Positions 10,916 to 22,757 of a stretch of 64,000 nucleotides of DNA are shown here, piece by piece. Within the stretch, counting starts at the first letter, position 1. Each line of letters opens with the position of its first letter. The DNA comes from Ctenosaura bakeri (lineage: Eukaryota > Chordata > Lepidosauria > Squamata > Iguanidae). Made by a program: the position numbers and the translations under genes. A model generated the notes under the pieces. The model saw only the letters and a list, made by a program, of their open reading frames with translations, ran no database searches and was not told where the DNA came from. The stretch is from positions 1,020,001 to 1,084,000 of the forward strand of contig CAOLHI010000025.1 of NCBI GenBank assembly GCA_948474755.1, written 5' to 3'.

Positions 10916-11057
10916 AGAATCATGGGATCCTAAAGTTAGAAGAGACCACAAGGGCCATCAAGTTCAATCCCTGCCGTGCAGAAATAAGCCATCAAATCAT
11001 TCCCCGCAAAATCTCTGTTTTAAAACCTCCAAGGACGGAGACTCCACCACGCACATT
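10916..11057 (-). mobile_element. CR1 3' end fragment
   Basis: Begins AGAATCATGGGATCC (reverse of the CR1 tail), then AGAGACCACAAGGGCCATCA, and stops near GAGACTCCACCACG. Only the extreme 3' part remains. Confidence 0.7.
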
Positions 11058-11212
11058 TATGAGCCCTTATTGAGATCCAGGTAATGGTGACAGTAATAGG
11101 AACCTGATGAGGCAAGTGTATAGTAACGAAACACGTTGAAAGTTCCAAGCTCCACGAGATCTATCCTAAATGGCAGGCTTTTTCTCCAGAGTTTCTGGCA
11201 GGGGGCTTCCCA

Positions 11213-11729
11213 TGTTGGGGAAATTGAAAAAAAATTTGAATATTGGGAGACCTTGGTAATGAGACTCTCAATCAGCAGAGTATTTTAGTAATTGCACAAA
11301 AACGGAAGTTGAACAGATCACCAGTCCCACTTCTGCAACACCACCCCAAGCACACTTAATCTAGCTCAAAATAAACACAAAAACCGTTTGGTTAAAAATA
11401 TAAAAGAGTTTACTCACAAAATCTTGTACATAGTCTATACAGGTTCAATTCTTGAAGAAGGTAGGAAGAAAATTAAGCACTCACATGCTTGCTGACAATA
11501 ATCCCTGTTGAGAGATCTCAGAGCATGCTTTCAGGACAAAAGGTGAAGGCAAAAGGGGGGAGTAAATGGCAAGAGAACCTTTTTAAAAACAAGGAATGTG
11601 TACGTGCTGGAGGAAGAGGTGTTGACCAACAAATAGGAAGTTCTCTCTAGGCTATCTCTCTATGCCTACAATAGACATGCAAACAAACTAGCCAGTTAAT
11701 TAAGCATGTAAAGGTTGCCACTCCCAACA
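11213..11729. mobile_element. solo LTR, family D
   Basis: 517 bp from TGTTGGGG to CTCCCAACA with matching inverted ends (TGTTGGG/CCCAACA), flanked by TCCCA and CCCCA (5 bp, one mismatch). Internal TATAAAAG at about 11399. No retroviral genes adjoin. Confidence 0.6.
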
Positions 11730-11768
11730 CCCCAGTCCTATTGCAAAGACAGCAGGGATAAAATCTGA

Positions 11769-12180
11769 GGCCACTGCGTCAGCATCCCGTGATGGAGATA
11801 TGGTACGAGTGGTCCATGAGTTGTGCTTTCATACAATGTCATCATAGTCCTGCAGCCAACCCATCCCCACCCGTCACGATCACGGGATATTCGCTTAACG
11901 GAAAAAAATCTGTTAAGCGCCTGTGATTGCGCAACACTCCCATCACCACTGGCCATGCAAAAGGGGCAGAAGAACAATCACACTTCCTTCTCCAGCATAG
12001 CATGGGAAACAGCCTGGCTGTGCTGCAGAAAGAAGGAAGGTATGTGTCGCTCATTCTCTTTCCTGTAGGGAGCCGGCTGAGTGTGGAGGGGAACATTTGC
12101 GTTGTGCTCCCACCCCAGCAAAGGCGCTGCCGGGATGAAAGCGGTACCACGACGGGAACCGGTAAGGTGCGGAAATGACC
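11769..12180 (-). mobile_element. Harbinger-like non-autonomous element, family F
   Basis: 412 bp flanked by TGA on both sides (11766-11768, 12181-12183). Read on the minus strand it starts GGTCATTTCCGCACCTTACC and shares order and sequence blocks with the copy at 20935-21349, including GATGACATTGT and CCTTCCTTCT. The termini resemble the foldback MITEs; the interior is different. Confidence 0.65.
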
Positions 12181-12504
12181 TGAGACTTTGCACATGTAAT
12201 ACTAATGAACCATAAAGTAAGACTTCAGACCTCATGGTTTTAAACAGCATGCAGATAGAAAGAGGAAAATAAGTAGCTGCATTATGTTGAGTCAGATCAA
12301 GGGTCTCCATAGCTCAACAAGACACATTGCTGATTGCAGCAACAATCTAGAGATCCAGAAAGGAATCTTTGTCACTCCTGTTTGGAAAATTCCAGGAAGA
12401 GAACCAGCACAAGGGGTGCTACCATTGACCCACAGCCATCCCTGTTTCTTCCTCTGGTAAAATTATCAGGTCAAAACTATCCCCAATTCTGAGATTTCAG
12501 GTCC

Positions 12505-12752
12505 AGGAGCCCTGGTGGCACAGTGTTAAATGCCAGTACTGCAAGCCACAAGGTTGTGAGTTTGATCCTGCCGGGCTCCAAGGTTGACTCAGCCTTCCAT
12601 CCTTCCGCAGGTCGGTAAAATGAGTACCCAGCTTGTTGGGGGCATGTATAGAAAAATGTATCAAAATACATGCTATTTGTAAGTTGTTCGCCGCCTCGAT
12701 CCATATGGAGAGGCGGAAAATAAATAAATAAATAAATAAATAAATAAATATA
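12505..12752 (+). mobile_element. Sauria-type SINE, full length
   Basis: Head AGGAGCCCTGGTGGCACAGTG, B box GGTTGTGAGTTTGATCC, body GACTCAGCCTTCCATCCTTC, 3' part GTTCGCCGCCTCGATCC, then an (AAAT)n tail to 12752. Confidence 0.85.
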
Positions 12753-12931
12753 AAAACCTGAAGCCTTGCAACTCTGCCTTCTGATGTCTCAGGAAGCAGG
12801 ATCTGATAACATTACAAGGGGCAGCCCCTGGCAATGTCATTGAACATGATACGTTAAGCATTGACCACAACTGCACAGAGGATGCCATTCAAATAAAAAA
12901 GAACAAATCTAACAGGTAAGGGAAAAATATA

Positions 12932-13315
12932 CACTCATCCCTCCACATCCGCTAGGGTTTGGGGCATAGGACCCTCATGAAAGTGGAAAAACTGTAAATA
13001 ACTCTAGGCCCTTCCAAACCATATTTAACACACAAAAAAGCATGATCACCATATCCAAACCGCCATGGATTCCTTTGAGGCATCAGGGTTCCTTCACAAG
13101 GTAGAAGTGGGGGGCTGGTGGGGCTTACTACCCCTCCATTGCCGCCCCACACCATTTTTAAGAGGGACTTACAAGCCTCGTTCGCAGTTTCTCAGTCTCA
13201 CGAGGCTTGCAGTCCCTACTGGAAATGGCACAGGGAGACAGCAGAGGGGACAGCAAATAATCCATGAACAATCAAATCCGCAAAAGTAAAAACCACTAAT
13301 GTGGAAGGCTGACTG
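12932..13315. mobile_element. Tigger/mariner-like non-autonomous element
   Basis: Ends CACTCATCCCTCCACATCC and GTGGAAGGCTGACTG, TA on both sides. 384 bp, with the shared interior GAGGCATCAGGGTTCCTTCA. Confidence 0.8.
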
Positions 13316-14265
13316 TATACACATCATGTTCAAGACAGCACACTTGCTCTGAGATTCCTCCTCTATGCACTCAAATCTAGAGTAGGGGGCCCAGGCCCTG
13401 AAATCTGGGGTCCCTAACCTCTGGGGTTTGCCAGATCACTTATCCTTTCCAGGTAATGTGTGACTGATATTTGGGGTGCCTGTTTGGCTGACCACCAAGT
13501 GCATTTCAGACACCTTCCTGCCCTTTGCTTCCAAGGATGTGACGACTGGCCTTCGTTCCTCTCATCCAGCCACCCCGTCTATCTCTGACCGCCTCAGTCC
13601 TCCGTTGTGTTGCTTAATGGACTGGTGAAGCAGGCTGTGATAACCTAGAAGATTTTCATGCATGATTGAGAAAGAGGGGAGAAATAATAAATAATCCCCA
13701 GGGCTCTGGCTCTGGCGGTAGTACGAGAACAGTTTGATTTTTTTTTTTTTTTTGGCCTCTGGCTGCAGCGCAGTGCTATCTGCTGAAAGGGCAGGAGTCA
13801 GCTGCCTTTGTGGTCCTTACAAAAATTGCCCTCCCCTTTGAAATGCCTTAACCTACTTTTTCTCTTAGATAATGGGCAAAAGGGAGGGGGAATTAAATTG
13901 GCATCCTTATTGCCGTTTCCCTCTTTCCCCGTCCTATTGCAGCTTCAACCTGATTATTACGATAAAGACGTGCAATTCCACACAGCCACTCTCTGCAACT
14001 TCTGGTTTTCAAATCTCCTTTTGAAGGGACGAAGCACAACCTTTATCAAATCGGATCCCTCTTCACAGAGAGCATCCTCTGGCATTTATTAAGTCTTAAA
14101 ATATTTTTCCACCCTAAATTACATTTTATTTACAAACCACTCATGCATTGCAGTTCAATCAGCCAGGCTATGCCAACCTAAATTGCAATTGCAGGGTTGT
14201 GTGCCTGTTTAATGTGTCCCCCATTGGAGTCTGCAACCTGGTGCTCTCCAGATGTTTTGGACTAT
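13316..14265. other. no gene seen
   Basis: Single-copy-looking DNA with a T run at 13737-13754. The 94-codon frame at 13808-14092 has no recognisable domain. A short hAT-like fragment (CTCCAGATGTTTTGGACTA) ends at 14265. Confidence 0.45.
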
Positions 14266-15363
14266 GGCCATGTTACCCTGAAAATCTGGTGGTCCCAGAG
14301 GGACACCTCGATATGCTCCAAGTGATGGGGAAAGTAAGCTCAATGGAGCACAAGCAATAGCAATGCAAGAGGCAGGGTAACCTAGTGCAATCTTTTACCC
14401 AGTTTTTATGGGGTCAGGCCCAGTCAGAAATCACACAAAAAGGTCCAATGAATGACTAGTGGTACGCATCAATGCAAACACTCACACACACATCCAAGGG
14501 CTAAAGAAAAATAAAGAGTGGAAACAAGATAGAGGGATTGTTGAAGGATTCGTAGTTTGGGTGATACTGCACCTTTTTCCTGAAGTCCTTGGTCCGGAAA
14601 GCAACGAAAGAAAAGGAACTCAGCAAAGAGACGCTGTGGGGACCACGTGGCTATCGAGAGGGGGAACGTCAGTTGGTATGATCAGGAGGCATCCAAAAAG
14701 TTAGTAAAAAACGAGGACTATTTGTAGGAAAAATTTACCTTGAGAGCAAATCCTCTCCCGGGGAGAGCAAAGGGGACAGCAACGGAAAAAACTTCACACG
14801 GTACCTTCTTTGATATTGGAAGATAACAAGGTGTTACCCAAGTATCAGGATCTTCCACCGCTTTGGGTTGTAGTGTGAGTTTATGTAGATGGATTTTGCC
14901 TGATAAGGTTTTATTGCTTCCAGTGCCCAACTTTGTGGGAAAACTCTTAATCCCTTCAAGTTGGCTCCTTAAAGGCTGATGATCTTTTGTCCATCCTGGG
15001 TTGGCACAGCTTAAGGTCTCCTGTGGCTACCTGACTGGGGAGTTTACTGGCCTGACTTTGTTCTTTCAATCGTACGACCGTTGTTGCCTACGTGCTCGTC
15101 CAGGTGACCTCTCTGGTGGGTTAGATTAATTTTATATCAAAGTTGTAGACCCCAGGACAGGGTTTACCAAGGGGGCAACAGCCATTTCCTCAGTACACTG
15201 TTATACTGCTATTATTCCACTTTCAACGTCGTATGGAATCCTGGGGTTTGCAGTTTAGGGAAGGGCATTTAGGATTCTCAGCCAGAGAGCTCTTGGGCCT
15301 CCGGAAACTACAAACTCCAGAATTCCACAGGAGGTTGAAATAACAGTGTAGTGTGGAAATGGC
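14266..15363. mobile_element. foldback MITE split by a solo LTR
   Basis: The MITE edge GGCCA at 14266-14270 resumes after the LTR as GCCATTTCCTCAGTACACTG and ends at 15363. TAT flanks both outer edges (14263-14265, 15364-15366), giving the 3-bp duplication. The right part carries AGCCAGAGAGCTCTTGGGCC. Confidence 0.75.
14271..15180 (-). mobile_element. solo LTR, family C
   Basis: 910 bp from TGTTACCCTG to GGGGGCAACA, flanked by perfect GCCA copies (14267-14270, 15181-15184). It shares GAGGCAGGGTAAC and other blocks with the family C copy at 58668 and, more weakly, with family B. Confidence 0.75.
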
Positions 15364-15704
15364 TATATCTCTCCGCTGGCCATTTTAGGGTCCGGAGAGG
15401 CCTTTTTCTAAAACAGGAAGTACCGCAGAAATGACTTCACCACTTCTTGCTTTTTTTAAAACAAAGGGCCCTGAAGGCAAAAGCAAATTCCTTCTGAACA
15501 AATCTTGCCAACAGAACTCAGTTTGCCTTAGAATCACCTTAGGTTGGAAACCACTTGAAGGCAAACAACAAGGTCTAAAATTGCCAGGGACCCCCATAAC
15601 ATATAAAATGCCCCCTCCAGCCACTAGAGGGTGTTTCGGAGCAGTGGAGGCAAAAATGTAATATTTTTTGGCGATAGGGTGTTGTAGTGGAGTGTGGCTG
15701 TCCA

Positions 15705-15859
15705 AGGCTATTTGTGTACTAGACTGTTATAATGCTATGATTCCACTTTTAACATCCTATGGAATCCTGGGGTTTGCAGTTTAGGGAGGGGCCTTGAGGA
15801 TTCCATAGGATGTTGAAAGTGGAATCATGACACTATAAAAGTCCAGTGCAGAAATGGTC
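15705..15859. mobile_element. foldback MITE, short form
   Basis: Arms GGCTATTTGTGTACTAGACTG and TCCAGTGCAGAAATGG. The blocks TATGGAATCCTGGGGTTTGC and GGATTCCATAGGATGTTGAA pair as a hairpin. Confidence 0.7.
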
Positions 15860-16575
15860 CAAGTATTTTTTCGGGCAGGGGGGCTATGCAGCTCCTGGGT
15901 CCCACAGTTGTCTGCCTCAATTTACATCTGCAACACTAAACCACAAGCAATGACACAGTGATCATCCTTTTCCTTAAAAGCTTCTAACTCTTCTCTCTCT
16001 TAATGAATACCGTCTACGCTTCTCCGTCACATGTGAACTATCTGTTCATTGCGTATGATTGTGGCTGCACACACACAGATACGACCCCGAGACAAATGGG
16101 GCAAGATTGGAGAGCCTGGAGCCCTTTCCGGCCTCTGGGAACAAAGCTGCCATGTCCCAAGGTCACATATGATTAATCGGAAGCTACAAACCTTGAAAGG
16201 AGCCAGAGTTCCTAATCGGCACTCTGTGCTGTACATCAAAAGCGGGACATGCTACATTCCCCAGCAAAATAATGAACTGAACCTTCCCAACCCGATTCTC
16301 TGGGTGGCAATTAAAACACTCGGCAGATGAGATCTTTTAACCTCTTCAGTGCCCTGTGGAGTTAGCTATGACTTGCAGAGTGACAAAAAAGCACCATTTT
16401 TTCCTGTCTTTTGAAGAGGGGGAGGTAATTGCCTAAATCTAAATTGCTTGTCCCTAATAAGGCAGACCCACTAAATCCGTGGGATTTATGTATGTGTCAG
16501 TTGACTGTTCAACAGCTGATTCCATGAACTATCCTAATCGTTGCAGCCATTTGGATTTAGGTGACTATATATTGT
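15860..16575. other. no gene seen
   Basis: Mixed sequence without recognised repeat. Short opposing frames at 16027-16330 show no domain. Confidence 0.45.
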
Positions 16576-16850
16576 TGTTGGGAGTTAGAGTTTCCCAGGG
16601 TGTTGGCCCTGTGGGGGAAATTCAATGAAAGCTAAAATTGTTAGGGATCAGCAGAGTAACAGAAAAAGCATGTCCCAATCTCTGTGTGGCTTCCCTGAAC
16701 TGAGACTGACTTGGAAAGCAAAACAAGGCAGGCAGTTTCAGGTTACAAATTTATAAAAAATAACTAATGAAATTTACAATCACATATGCATTGGAGAACC
16801 TAGATCCTAACTAGCTAACAAAAGGATTAGGTAAGATAATAGCTTCATAG
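16576..16850 (-). mobile_element. truncated LTR, family A
   Basis: Matches the first 275 bp of the LTR at 678: TGTTGGGAGTTAGAGTTTCC, TGAACTGAGACTGACTTGGA, TAGATCCTAACTAGCTAACA. It breaks at GATAATAGCTTCAT, where L1 sequence begins. Confidence 0.75.
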
Positions 16851-17121
16851 AGATGGAAAAGTTAGCTTTTTCTTTGAAGGACAAATCTACTTTCTGTTGA
16901 GAAAGAACAGAAAAGAGTATTGGATTGGGTAAAGATATAAATGTATGAGAAATCAAAGAAGAAATAATGTAACTGTTCTTCTCTCTGTAAGATGGAAATT
17001 ATGTTTGAAATGGAATGGAAATAAGCAATTTCAACTGGAAGATTTAAGCAGGGAAGTGTGAGGGTTGTTTTTTTTTTGAGACAAACTTTCAATAAAAATT
17101 ATACAAAAAAAAAAAGAAAAA
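16851..17121 (+). mobile_element. L1 LINE 3' end with poly(A)
   Basis: Begins with an ORF2 tail (EMEKLAFSLKDKSTFC then stop) and continues through an AT-rich 3' UTR to AATAAAAATT and an A-rich tail at 17102-17121. No target duplication is visible. Confidence 0.65.
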
Positions 17122-17472
17122 AGGAAGTTCTTCCAGTGTTTAGATGGAATCTCTTTTCCTGGAGTCTGCAGCCATTGCTCCATGTCCTAGTCTTTGAAGC
17201 AGCAGAAAACAGGCTTGCTCCATCCTACAGATGACATCCCTTCAAATATTTAAGCATAGTTATCATGTCACCTGTCAACCTTGTGTTCTCCAAGCTATAC
17301 ATATCCAGCTCCCTAAGCCAGTCCTCGTAGGTCTTGATGGTTTCCAGGCCTTCTATCATTTTGGTTGCCCTCCTCTGGACATGTTCCAGCTTGTCAATAT
17401 CCTTCTTAAACTGTGGTGCCCAGAACTGGACACAGTATTCCAGGTGGGGTCTGCCCAAAGCAGAATGAAGTA
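17122..17472 (-). mobile_element. CR1 LINE fragment
   Basis: Minus-strand frame at 17225-17458 reads [20 protein letters not shown] and [18 protein letters not shown], the CR1 ORF2 C-terminus. It abuts the L1 poly(A) directly and lacks the CR1 3' tail. Confidence 0.8.
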
Positions 17473-18405
17473 GAGACTCAAAAGAAAGGCAAGTAAGCTG
17501 CGGAGGGCAAGGGTGCGAAGAGGGAGGAAGGAGGAGCCGAAGGACATTGAATGGCGGAAGTGGCAGAGAGCAAGAAGCAAGGCCGCTCTGAGAGGCGGTA
17601 GTGGCCCAAGGTCACAGAATAAACTCTATGACCAGAAGAGAGTTGAATCTGGGTTTCTGTGTTCCAAGCATAACCCTTTAAGCATTACTGTCTTTCTGGC
17701 TTTCTCATATCAAGTGAAACTGTAAAAAGTGGGAGACACGAAGGTTGAAAAATAATAGAAGAAAAATGCAACAACTTGCAGGTTTGCAGAATCAGAATGC
17801 AAAGTATTATATTTTTGCACAGTTAAAACAGTTCATGGAATATGCAAAATAATCAGGAAGCAGAATAGGGCAACCCTACATGTGGAAGAATTTCCACTCC
17901 AGCAATTTCTAGGGCTTCTTTGGAGCGGGGAGTAATGAGATTGCTCAGAGTCCACACGGGCAGCCTTACTGGGACACATGCAACCGATGGAGAGCACAAT
18001 TTCCACCCCGTTGCAAAGAGAGAAATGATGCAGATATGCTCCAAAGAAATTGCCCTTTCAGTACCGAGGACAATACCAGAAGGAAAGGAACTCACCTGTA
18101 CTTCTCCTCTTCCATCTCTCCACCAGCAAGGTCACCTTTGAGCCTTCACTGCGGTGATCTATTGCGCCTCTGAGTTGCCCTATGACAGACAGCTCATGCT
18201 CCCTTTCATTCACTCCTTGGTGGACGGCTGCGGATTACAGCTCAGTGCCTTTATTTTTTCAGGGAGAGTGCATGTTCCACGGATCATCCACGGTCGCTGA
18301 ACAGGGACTGGCTACCTCATCAAAGAACTCAGAAAGGTCTTCAGCATTGACCCTTTGGTTCCACTTCCATCTGTAAGAAGAACATATATGAAAAAAGACA
18401 GCATT
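17473..18405. other. no gene seen
   Basis: No repeat recognised. Frames up to 85 codons overlap on both strands and show no domain. Confidence 0.4.
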
Positions 18406-18872
18406 GGCCCTTTCCGCATGTGGGAAAATAACTGGGCGAAAATGGGACTCACCGGACTTCCTGAGCGTCCGGGCAAGTCCGTCAGGATGAGGAGCAGTGC
18501 AAGCTCGTCGCTCTGCACTGCTCCAGTGTCCAAAATGGTGGCTTCTGGTTGGTGGAGGCTCTCCACCAACCAGAGAAGCTCACCAGCCTAAAGCCCGCCC
18601 CCAGCAGATCTGCAGGCACGCACTTGTGCGCACCTGCAAATCTGCACCAGAGCGCGGCGACGGAGCAACACAGAATCGTGCGCTCTGTGCTTTTAAAAAA
18701 TCTCTAAAAAGAGGTTTTTAAAAAACACGCTGCACGACCAGTTCCGGTCGCTCCGAACCGGACTGAGGTGCGGAACTACAAAAAGTAGTCTGCCCCAGTC
18801 CACTCTACAGTGCAGAAGACCTCTGTTGGAGGTCGCTCTGCAACGTTTTAATAGCCCGGTGCAGAAAGGGCC
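18406..18872. mobile_element. Harbinger-like non-autonomous element, family E
   Basis: 467 bp, ends GGCCCTTTCCGCATGTG and GGTGCAGAAAGGGCC, flanked by ATT on both sides (18403-18405, 18873-18875). GC-rich interior including a hairpin TTGGTGGAGGCTCTCCACCAA. Overlapping frames on both strands are not convincing genes. Confidence 0.65.
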
Positions 18873-19210
18873 ATTGTGCCCAAAGAGGAAGTTGGGACGG
18901 AGGTCAGAATCATCAGGGGCTTATACCATGCAACATTTCACAGACGAAAGCTGGGACAAATGTGGCCCAGCAACGTCAAAGTGCAGTCAAGATGGCAAAA
19001 GTTATTAATGCGAAAGAAGAGACAAGCTAGGAGAGACTGCAGCAGTTTGCTTTTGCCTGAACTTACTGAGAAGGCCAAGATTATACCCCTTCTTCTCCTT
19101 CCTCACTCTGGAGTGGAGTACAAAAAGTAAGCCAAGGACAAAGGGGAGAGAGAAAATTGGACATTGTAAAAGCAGCTGAAAAAGTGAGGTGATAGTTGGA
19201 GTATATGTGG

Positions 19211-19330
19211 GATATCACAGGGATGGGCAAACTGTGGCTCTCCAGATATTTTTGGAGCACTATTCCCTCACCACTGGCTGTGACAGTGGAGCTGATGGGG
19301 GATGTAGGCCAAACATATCTGGACAGCCGC
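19211..19330. mobile_element. hAT-like repeat fragment
   Basis: GGGCAAACTGTGGCTCTCCAG at the left and ATCTGGACAGCCGCAC at the right form weak inverted ends around an old element. Confidence 0.4.
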
Positions 19331-19372
19331 ACTGATCCACCCTGGCTGCACTTAGCTCTGGTGGCTGGCTAA

Positions 19373-19550
19373 GGCCATTTCCACATTACACTGTTATAGT
19401 GCTATGATTCCACTTTCAGCATCCTATGGAATCCTGGGGTTTGCAGTTTAAACTAAACTAAAGGCCCCTTCCGAAACTGTAAACTCCAGGATTCCAGGGG
19501 ATGTTGAAAGTGGAATCATTGCGCTATAACAGGCTAGCGCGGAAATGGCA
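19373..19550. mobile_element. foldback MITE
   Basis: Arms GGCCATTTCCACATTACACTG and GGCTAGCGCGGAAATGGC. The left flank has TAA and the same triplet lies one base beyond the right end. The centre contains a small TTTAAACTAAACTAAA insertion. Confidence 0.75.
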
Positions 19551-20054
19551 TAAGTTCCAGGCAGTCTTTGCAGGAATTTGGTACCTCTTTGTTTTGGTTT
19601 TGTTTTAAAAATATGTGACTTCCAAGAATTCTAAAAGGATTTAAGTGTTGTAATAGATTTAAGTGGACATCTGCTTGATGGAAAATGAACTTCTATTGCC
19701 TGGAACTGGCTGAAGGTAAAGCGTCAGGCAGGAAAAATATGATCATTAAACTGTCAAGATGTAATAGCAGATTTTACACCTTGAGTAAGCAGTCACATAA
19801 TAGATACAGCGCTCGGTCAGTTGAAAGTCTGCCCCTATTTAATTAATGGGTAGGAGAGACTGATAGGGCTGCCTTCAGTTGCTGGCTAGAACAGGGTGGA
19901 GAGGGACAAGTTTCTCCCAGGGAGAATTGCATCCAGCTGAAGTTGGAAAAGTTATGCAATGGATTACAGCTCTCACAATACTCTCCTCCTGGGAGATTCT
20001 GGAACTTATAGTCAAGATAAGTAACTTCTCCAACCTTTGCTGGTTCCTAACATA

Positions 20055-20218
20055 GGCCATTTCCGCACTAGACTGTTATAGCGCTATGATTCCACTTTCA
20101 ACATCCTATGGAATCCTGGGGTTTGCAGTAGGCCTCTCCCGATACTGCAAACCCCAGGATTCCATAGGAAGTTGAAAGTGGAATCATAGCACTATAACAG
20201 TCTAGTGCAGAAATGACC
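20055..20218. mobile_element. foldback MITE, palindromic
   Basis: 164 bp with ATA on both sides (20052-20054, 20219-20221). Left arm GGCCATTTCCGCACTAGACTG; the arms meet at TAGGCCTCTCCCGATA. Confidence 0.8.
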
Positions 20219-20499
20219 ATAGCCAATGTGTACTACCATCCCATAGCTATGTGGCTACGCACGCTATTCAGAGCACGAAAATCACATTGTCACGTGCAAT
20301 AAACTAAATTGGTAACTGTTTCATTTTTTATTTCTAGTTTATTATGTATTTGTTTATTTTTTGCAGTAATGAGCACCCGGCCTCTGATGCAAGAGACTGA
20401 AGTCGATGAAAGTTTATGGCACCAACTTCTTTTGCTCTGTTGGTCTCAAAGGTGCTACAAGACCCCTTTGCGTGCTGATTGGATTAACATGTGTGTGTC

Positions 20500-20838
20500 T
20501 AGGGGACATGATAGCCATGTTTAAATATTTGAAGTGGTGTCATGTCAGGGAGGGAGCGGGCTTATTTGCTGCTGCTCCAGAGACTAGGATAAGGAGCAAT
20601 AGATTCAAACTGCAGGAGAAGAGATTCCACCTAAACCTCAGGAAGAACTTCCTGATGGTCAGAGCTGTCCGACAGTGGAATATGCTGCCTTGAAGTGTGA
20701 TGGAGTCTCCTTCTTTGGAGGTTTTTAAGCAGAGGCTGGATGGCCATCTGTCGGTAGTGCTTTGATGTGGGTTCCTGCATAGCAGAATGGGGTTGGACTG
20801 GAGGGCCCCGGGGTCTCTTCCAACTCTGTGATTCTATC
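20500..20838 (+). mobile_element. CR1 LINE 3' end
   Basis: Reads [20 protein letters not shown] then [20 protein letters not shown], followed by the CR1 3' region and CTCTGTGATTCTAT. Severely 5'-truncated. Confidence 0.85.
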
Positions 20839-20934
20839 ACAGCTATCAGAGGTCACAGCTATAATTCACTAGTTTTCAAAATAATGCAACAGGGTTTCTG
20901 GCTGTTATTTATTGCTGGGTGCATTCTGACTTGA

Positions 20935-21349
20935 GCCCTTTCCACACCTTACCTAGATCCCACGTTGTCCTGTCGTAATCTCAGCAGTGCCATTGCTGGG
21001 ATGGGAGTGGGATCCAAACGCTCTCCTCTGCACCTGGCCAGCTGTCGGTGGATGGGGAATATTTGGGACATGCTCCTTCCTTCTGCAGTGCAGCTGGCCT
21101 CTTCCTGGGCTTGTCTGAGGAAGGAAGCACTTGATAGCACTTCCACTCTTCCCGTGTGGCTAACAGTGATGTGATTGTTACGCAACAGGAGGTCATTATT
21201 GTTTTTTTTTCTGGTAATGGTATACTGCATAATTGCAAGGGCTGGGGACGTGACAGGAGTGGGACCACAATGACATTGTGTGATGGCATGGATTGTGTAT
21301 CCACAGCAACATGTCCCCATGATGGGATGGCACTATCCTGCGGAAAGCC
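20935..21349 (+). mobile_element. Harbinger-like non-autonomous element, family F
   Basis: GCCCTTTCCACACCTTACCT to TCCTGCGGAAAGCC, the same family as 11769-12180 in the opposite orientation. Flanks TGA/TCA agree at two of three bases. No transposase; the 123- and 109-codon minus frames do not match one. Confidence 0.6.
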
Positions 21350-21399
21350 TCAATCTGATCAATGGGAAGAGGAGGCAGAAGGGACACATAGCGGGCTAA

Positions 21400-21830
21400 C
21401 ATAGAATCATGGAAGAGACCCCAGGGGCCATCCAGTCCAACCCCCTGCCACGCAGGAACACACTCCCAACAGATGGCCATCCAGTCTCTGTTTAAAAACC
21501 TCCAAAGAAGGAGACTCCACCACACTCCGAGGCAGCAGATTCCACTGCTGGACAGCTCGGACCATCAGGAAGGTCTTTCTGAGGTTCAGGTGGAATCTCC
21601 TTTCCTGCAGCTTGAATCCATTTCTCCTAGTCCTAGTCTCCGGAGCAGTGGATAACAAGCCCGCTCCATCCTCAACATGACATCCCTTCAAATATTTAAA
21701 CATGGCTATCATGTCCCCTCTTAACCTTCCTTTCTGAAGACTAAAGATGCCCAGCTCCCTAAGCCACTCCTCATAGGGCATGGCCTTTATGCCCTCCACC
21801 ATTTTGGCCGCCCTCTTCTGGACATGTTCT
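21400..21830 (-). mobile_element. CR1 LINE fragment
   Basis: The 3' end at low coordinates (ATAGAATCATGGAAGAGACC) and the minus frame [20 protein letters not shown] with FSTAPETRTRRNG-like blocks identify it. A 274-codon minus frame at 21407-22231 includes this CR1 but its upstream half is unrelated sequence. Confidence 0.8.
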
Positions 21831-22202
21831 ACCAGTGTTGCCCTTCTATCCGAGCTGTTGTGCAGTGAGTCAGGAGCCAACAACAATGAAAGGAGGGAGG
21901 GAAGAAAAAGAAAGAAAAGGAAAGAGAGAGAGAGAAAGAGATTGTGGAGGTAAGGAGATACACTGCAAAGATAATTTGCACTAACGATTCTGCTTGGTTG
22001 GAAATCTTTTAAAAAGAACTTTTTAAAAATGGTTGTCCTGCTTTTTCTGCCTTCCTCCATTCTGCCCAAATGAAAGAGACTGCTCCCACCACCAGTAAGG
22101 GAAAGAGAATCAGTATGTGTCACGCCTAAAAACATAGCAGAGATTGCTCCCACAGCTTTGGAAGCATGCCCAGCAGCAGAGAATACCTTAGCAGCAATGC
22201 AC

Positions 22203-22567
22203 TGTAGCCAGGAAAAACTCACCCACACCACTTGTTCTCTTCCATCAAGGAGGCAATTTATTCTTGAGTTACAATGTGTACATATTTACAAGAATCTCCA
22301 GAAGGTGTTCCAGCATCCCTCTGCTTGCTCTTTCTGACAGAGCCTCCGGCAGACACATCACACACCGTGTGCAACTTGTTGGCTAAAACCCAGCTACATT
22401 TATACTCACACTAGCTGATGCAATCCTGCCAACCTTTGCATGCTCCCCATACCTGATGCAACCTTCTCCCCTGGTTGCTCATCAGCATGACTCAGTATGA
22501 CTCACCTAGAGTCACATGGCTCTCCACAGGTGCACCTAACAACCCACATCACAAAGTATTTTCTACA
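22203..22567 (-). mobile_element. probable solo LTR, family not named
   Basis: Ends TGTAGCC and TTCTACA are inverted (TGTAG/CTACA). On the minus strand there is a TATA-like GTATAAATGTAG near 22395 and AATAAA near 22260 in U3-R-U5 order. No target duplication found, so the boundaries are uncertain. Confidence 0.4.
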
Positions 22568-22757
22568 GGCTTGGTCCAACCTATTCTGACAGTATGGGCA
22601 TACAGGGATGGGGGAAGCCAGTTTGCCAGGAAGCTCCAAATGTTGGCACGGGACAGGCATATGGATTGGCTGGGTTGGTCTGAACTCTGTGAGAGAGTTT
22701 AGAGAAGGAGGTGATGTTTCTCTGCACACTTCAAAGTGGTGTGTGGGTGTACAAGAG

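Noticed and set aside
21407..22231. 274-codon minus-strand open frame as a gene
   Set aside because: Its downstream half is a CR1 ORF2 tail and the upstream half is unrelated low-complexity sequence; it is a chance fusion.
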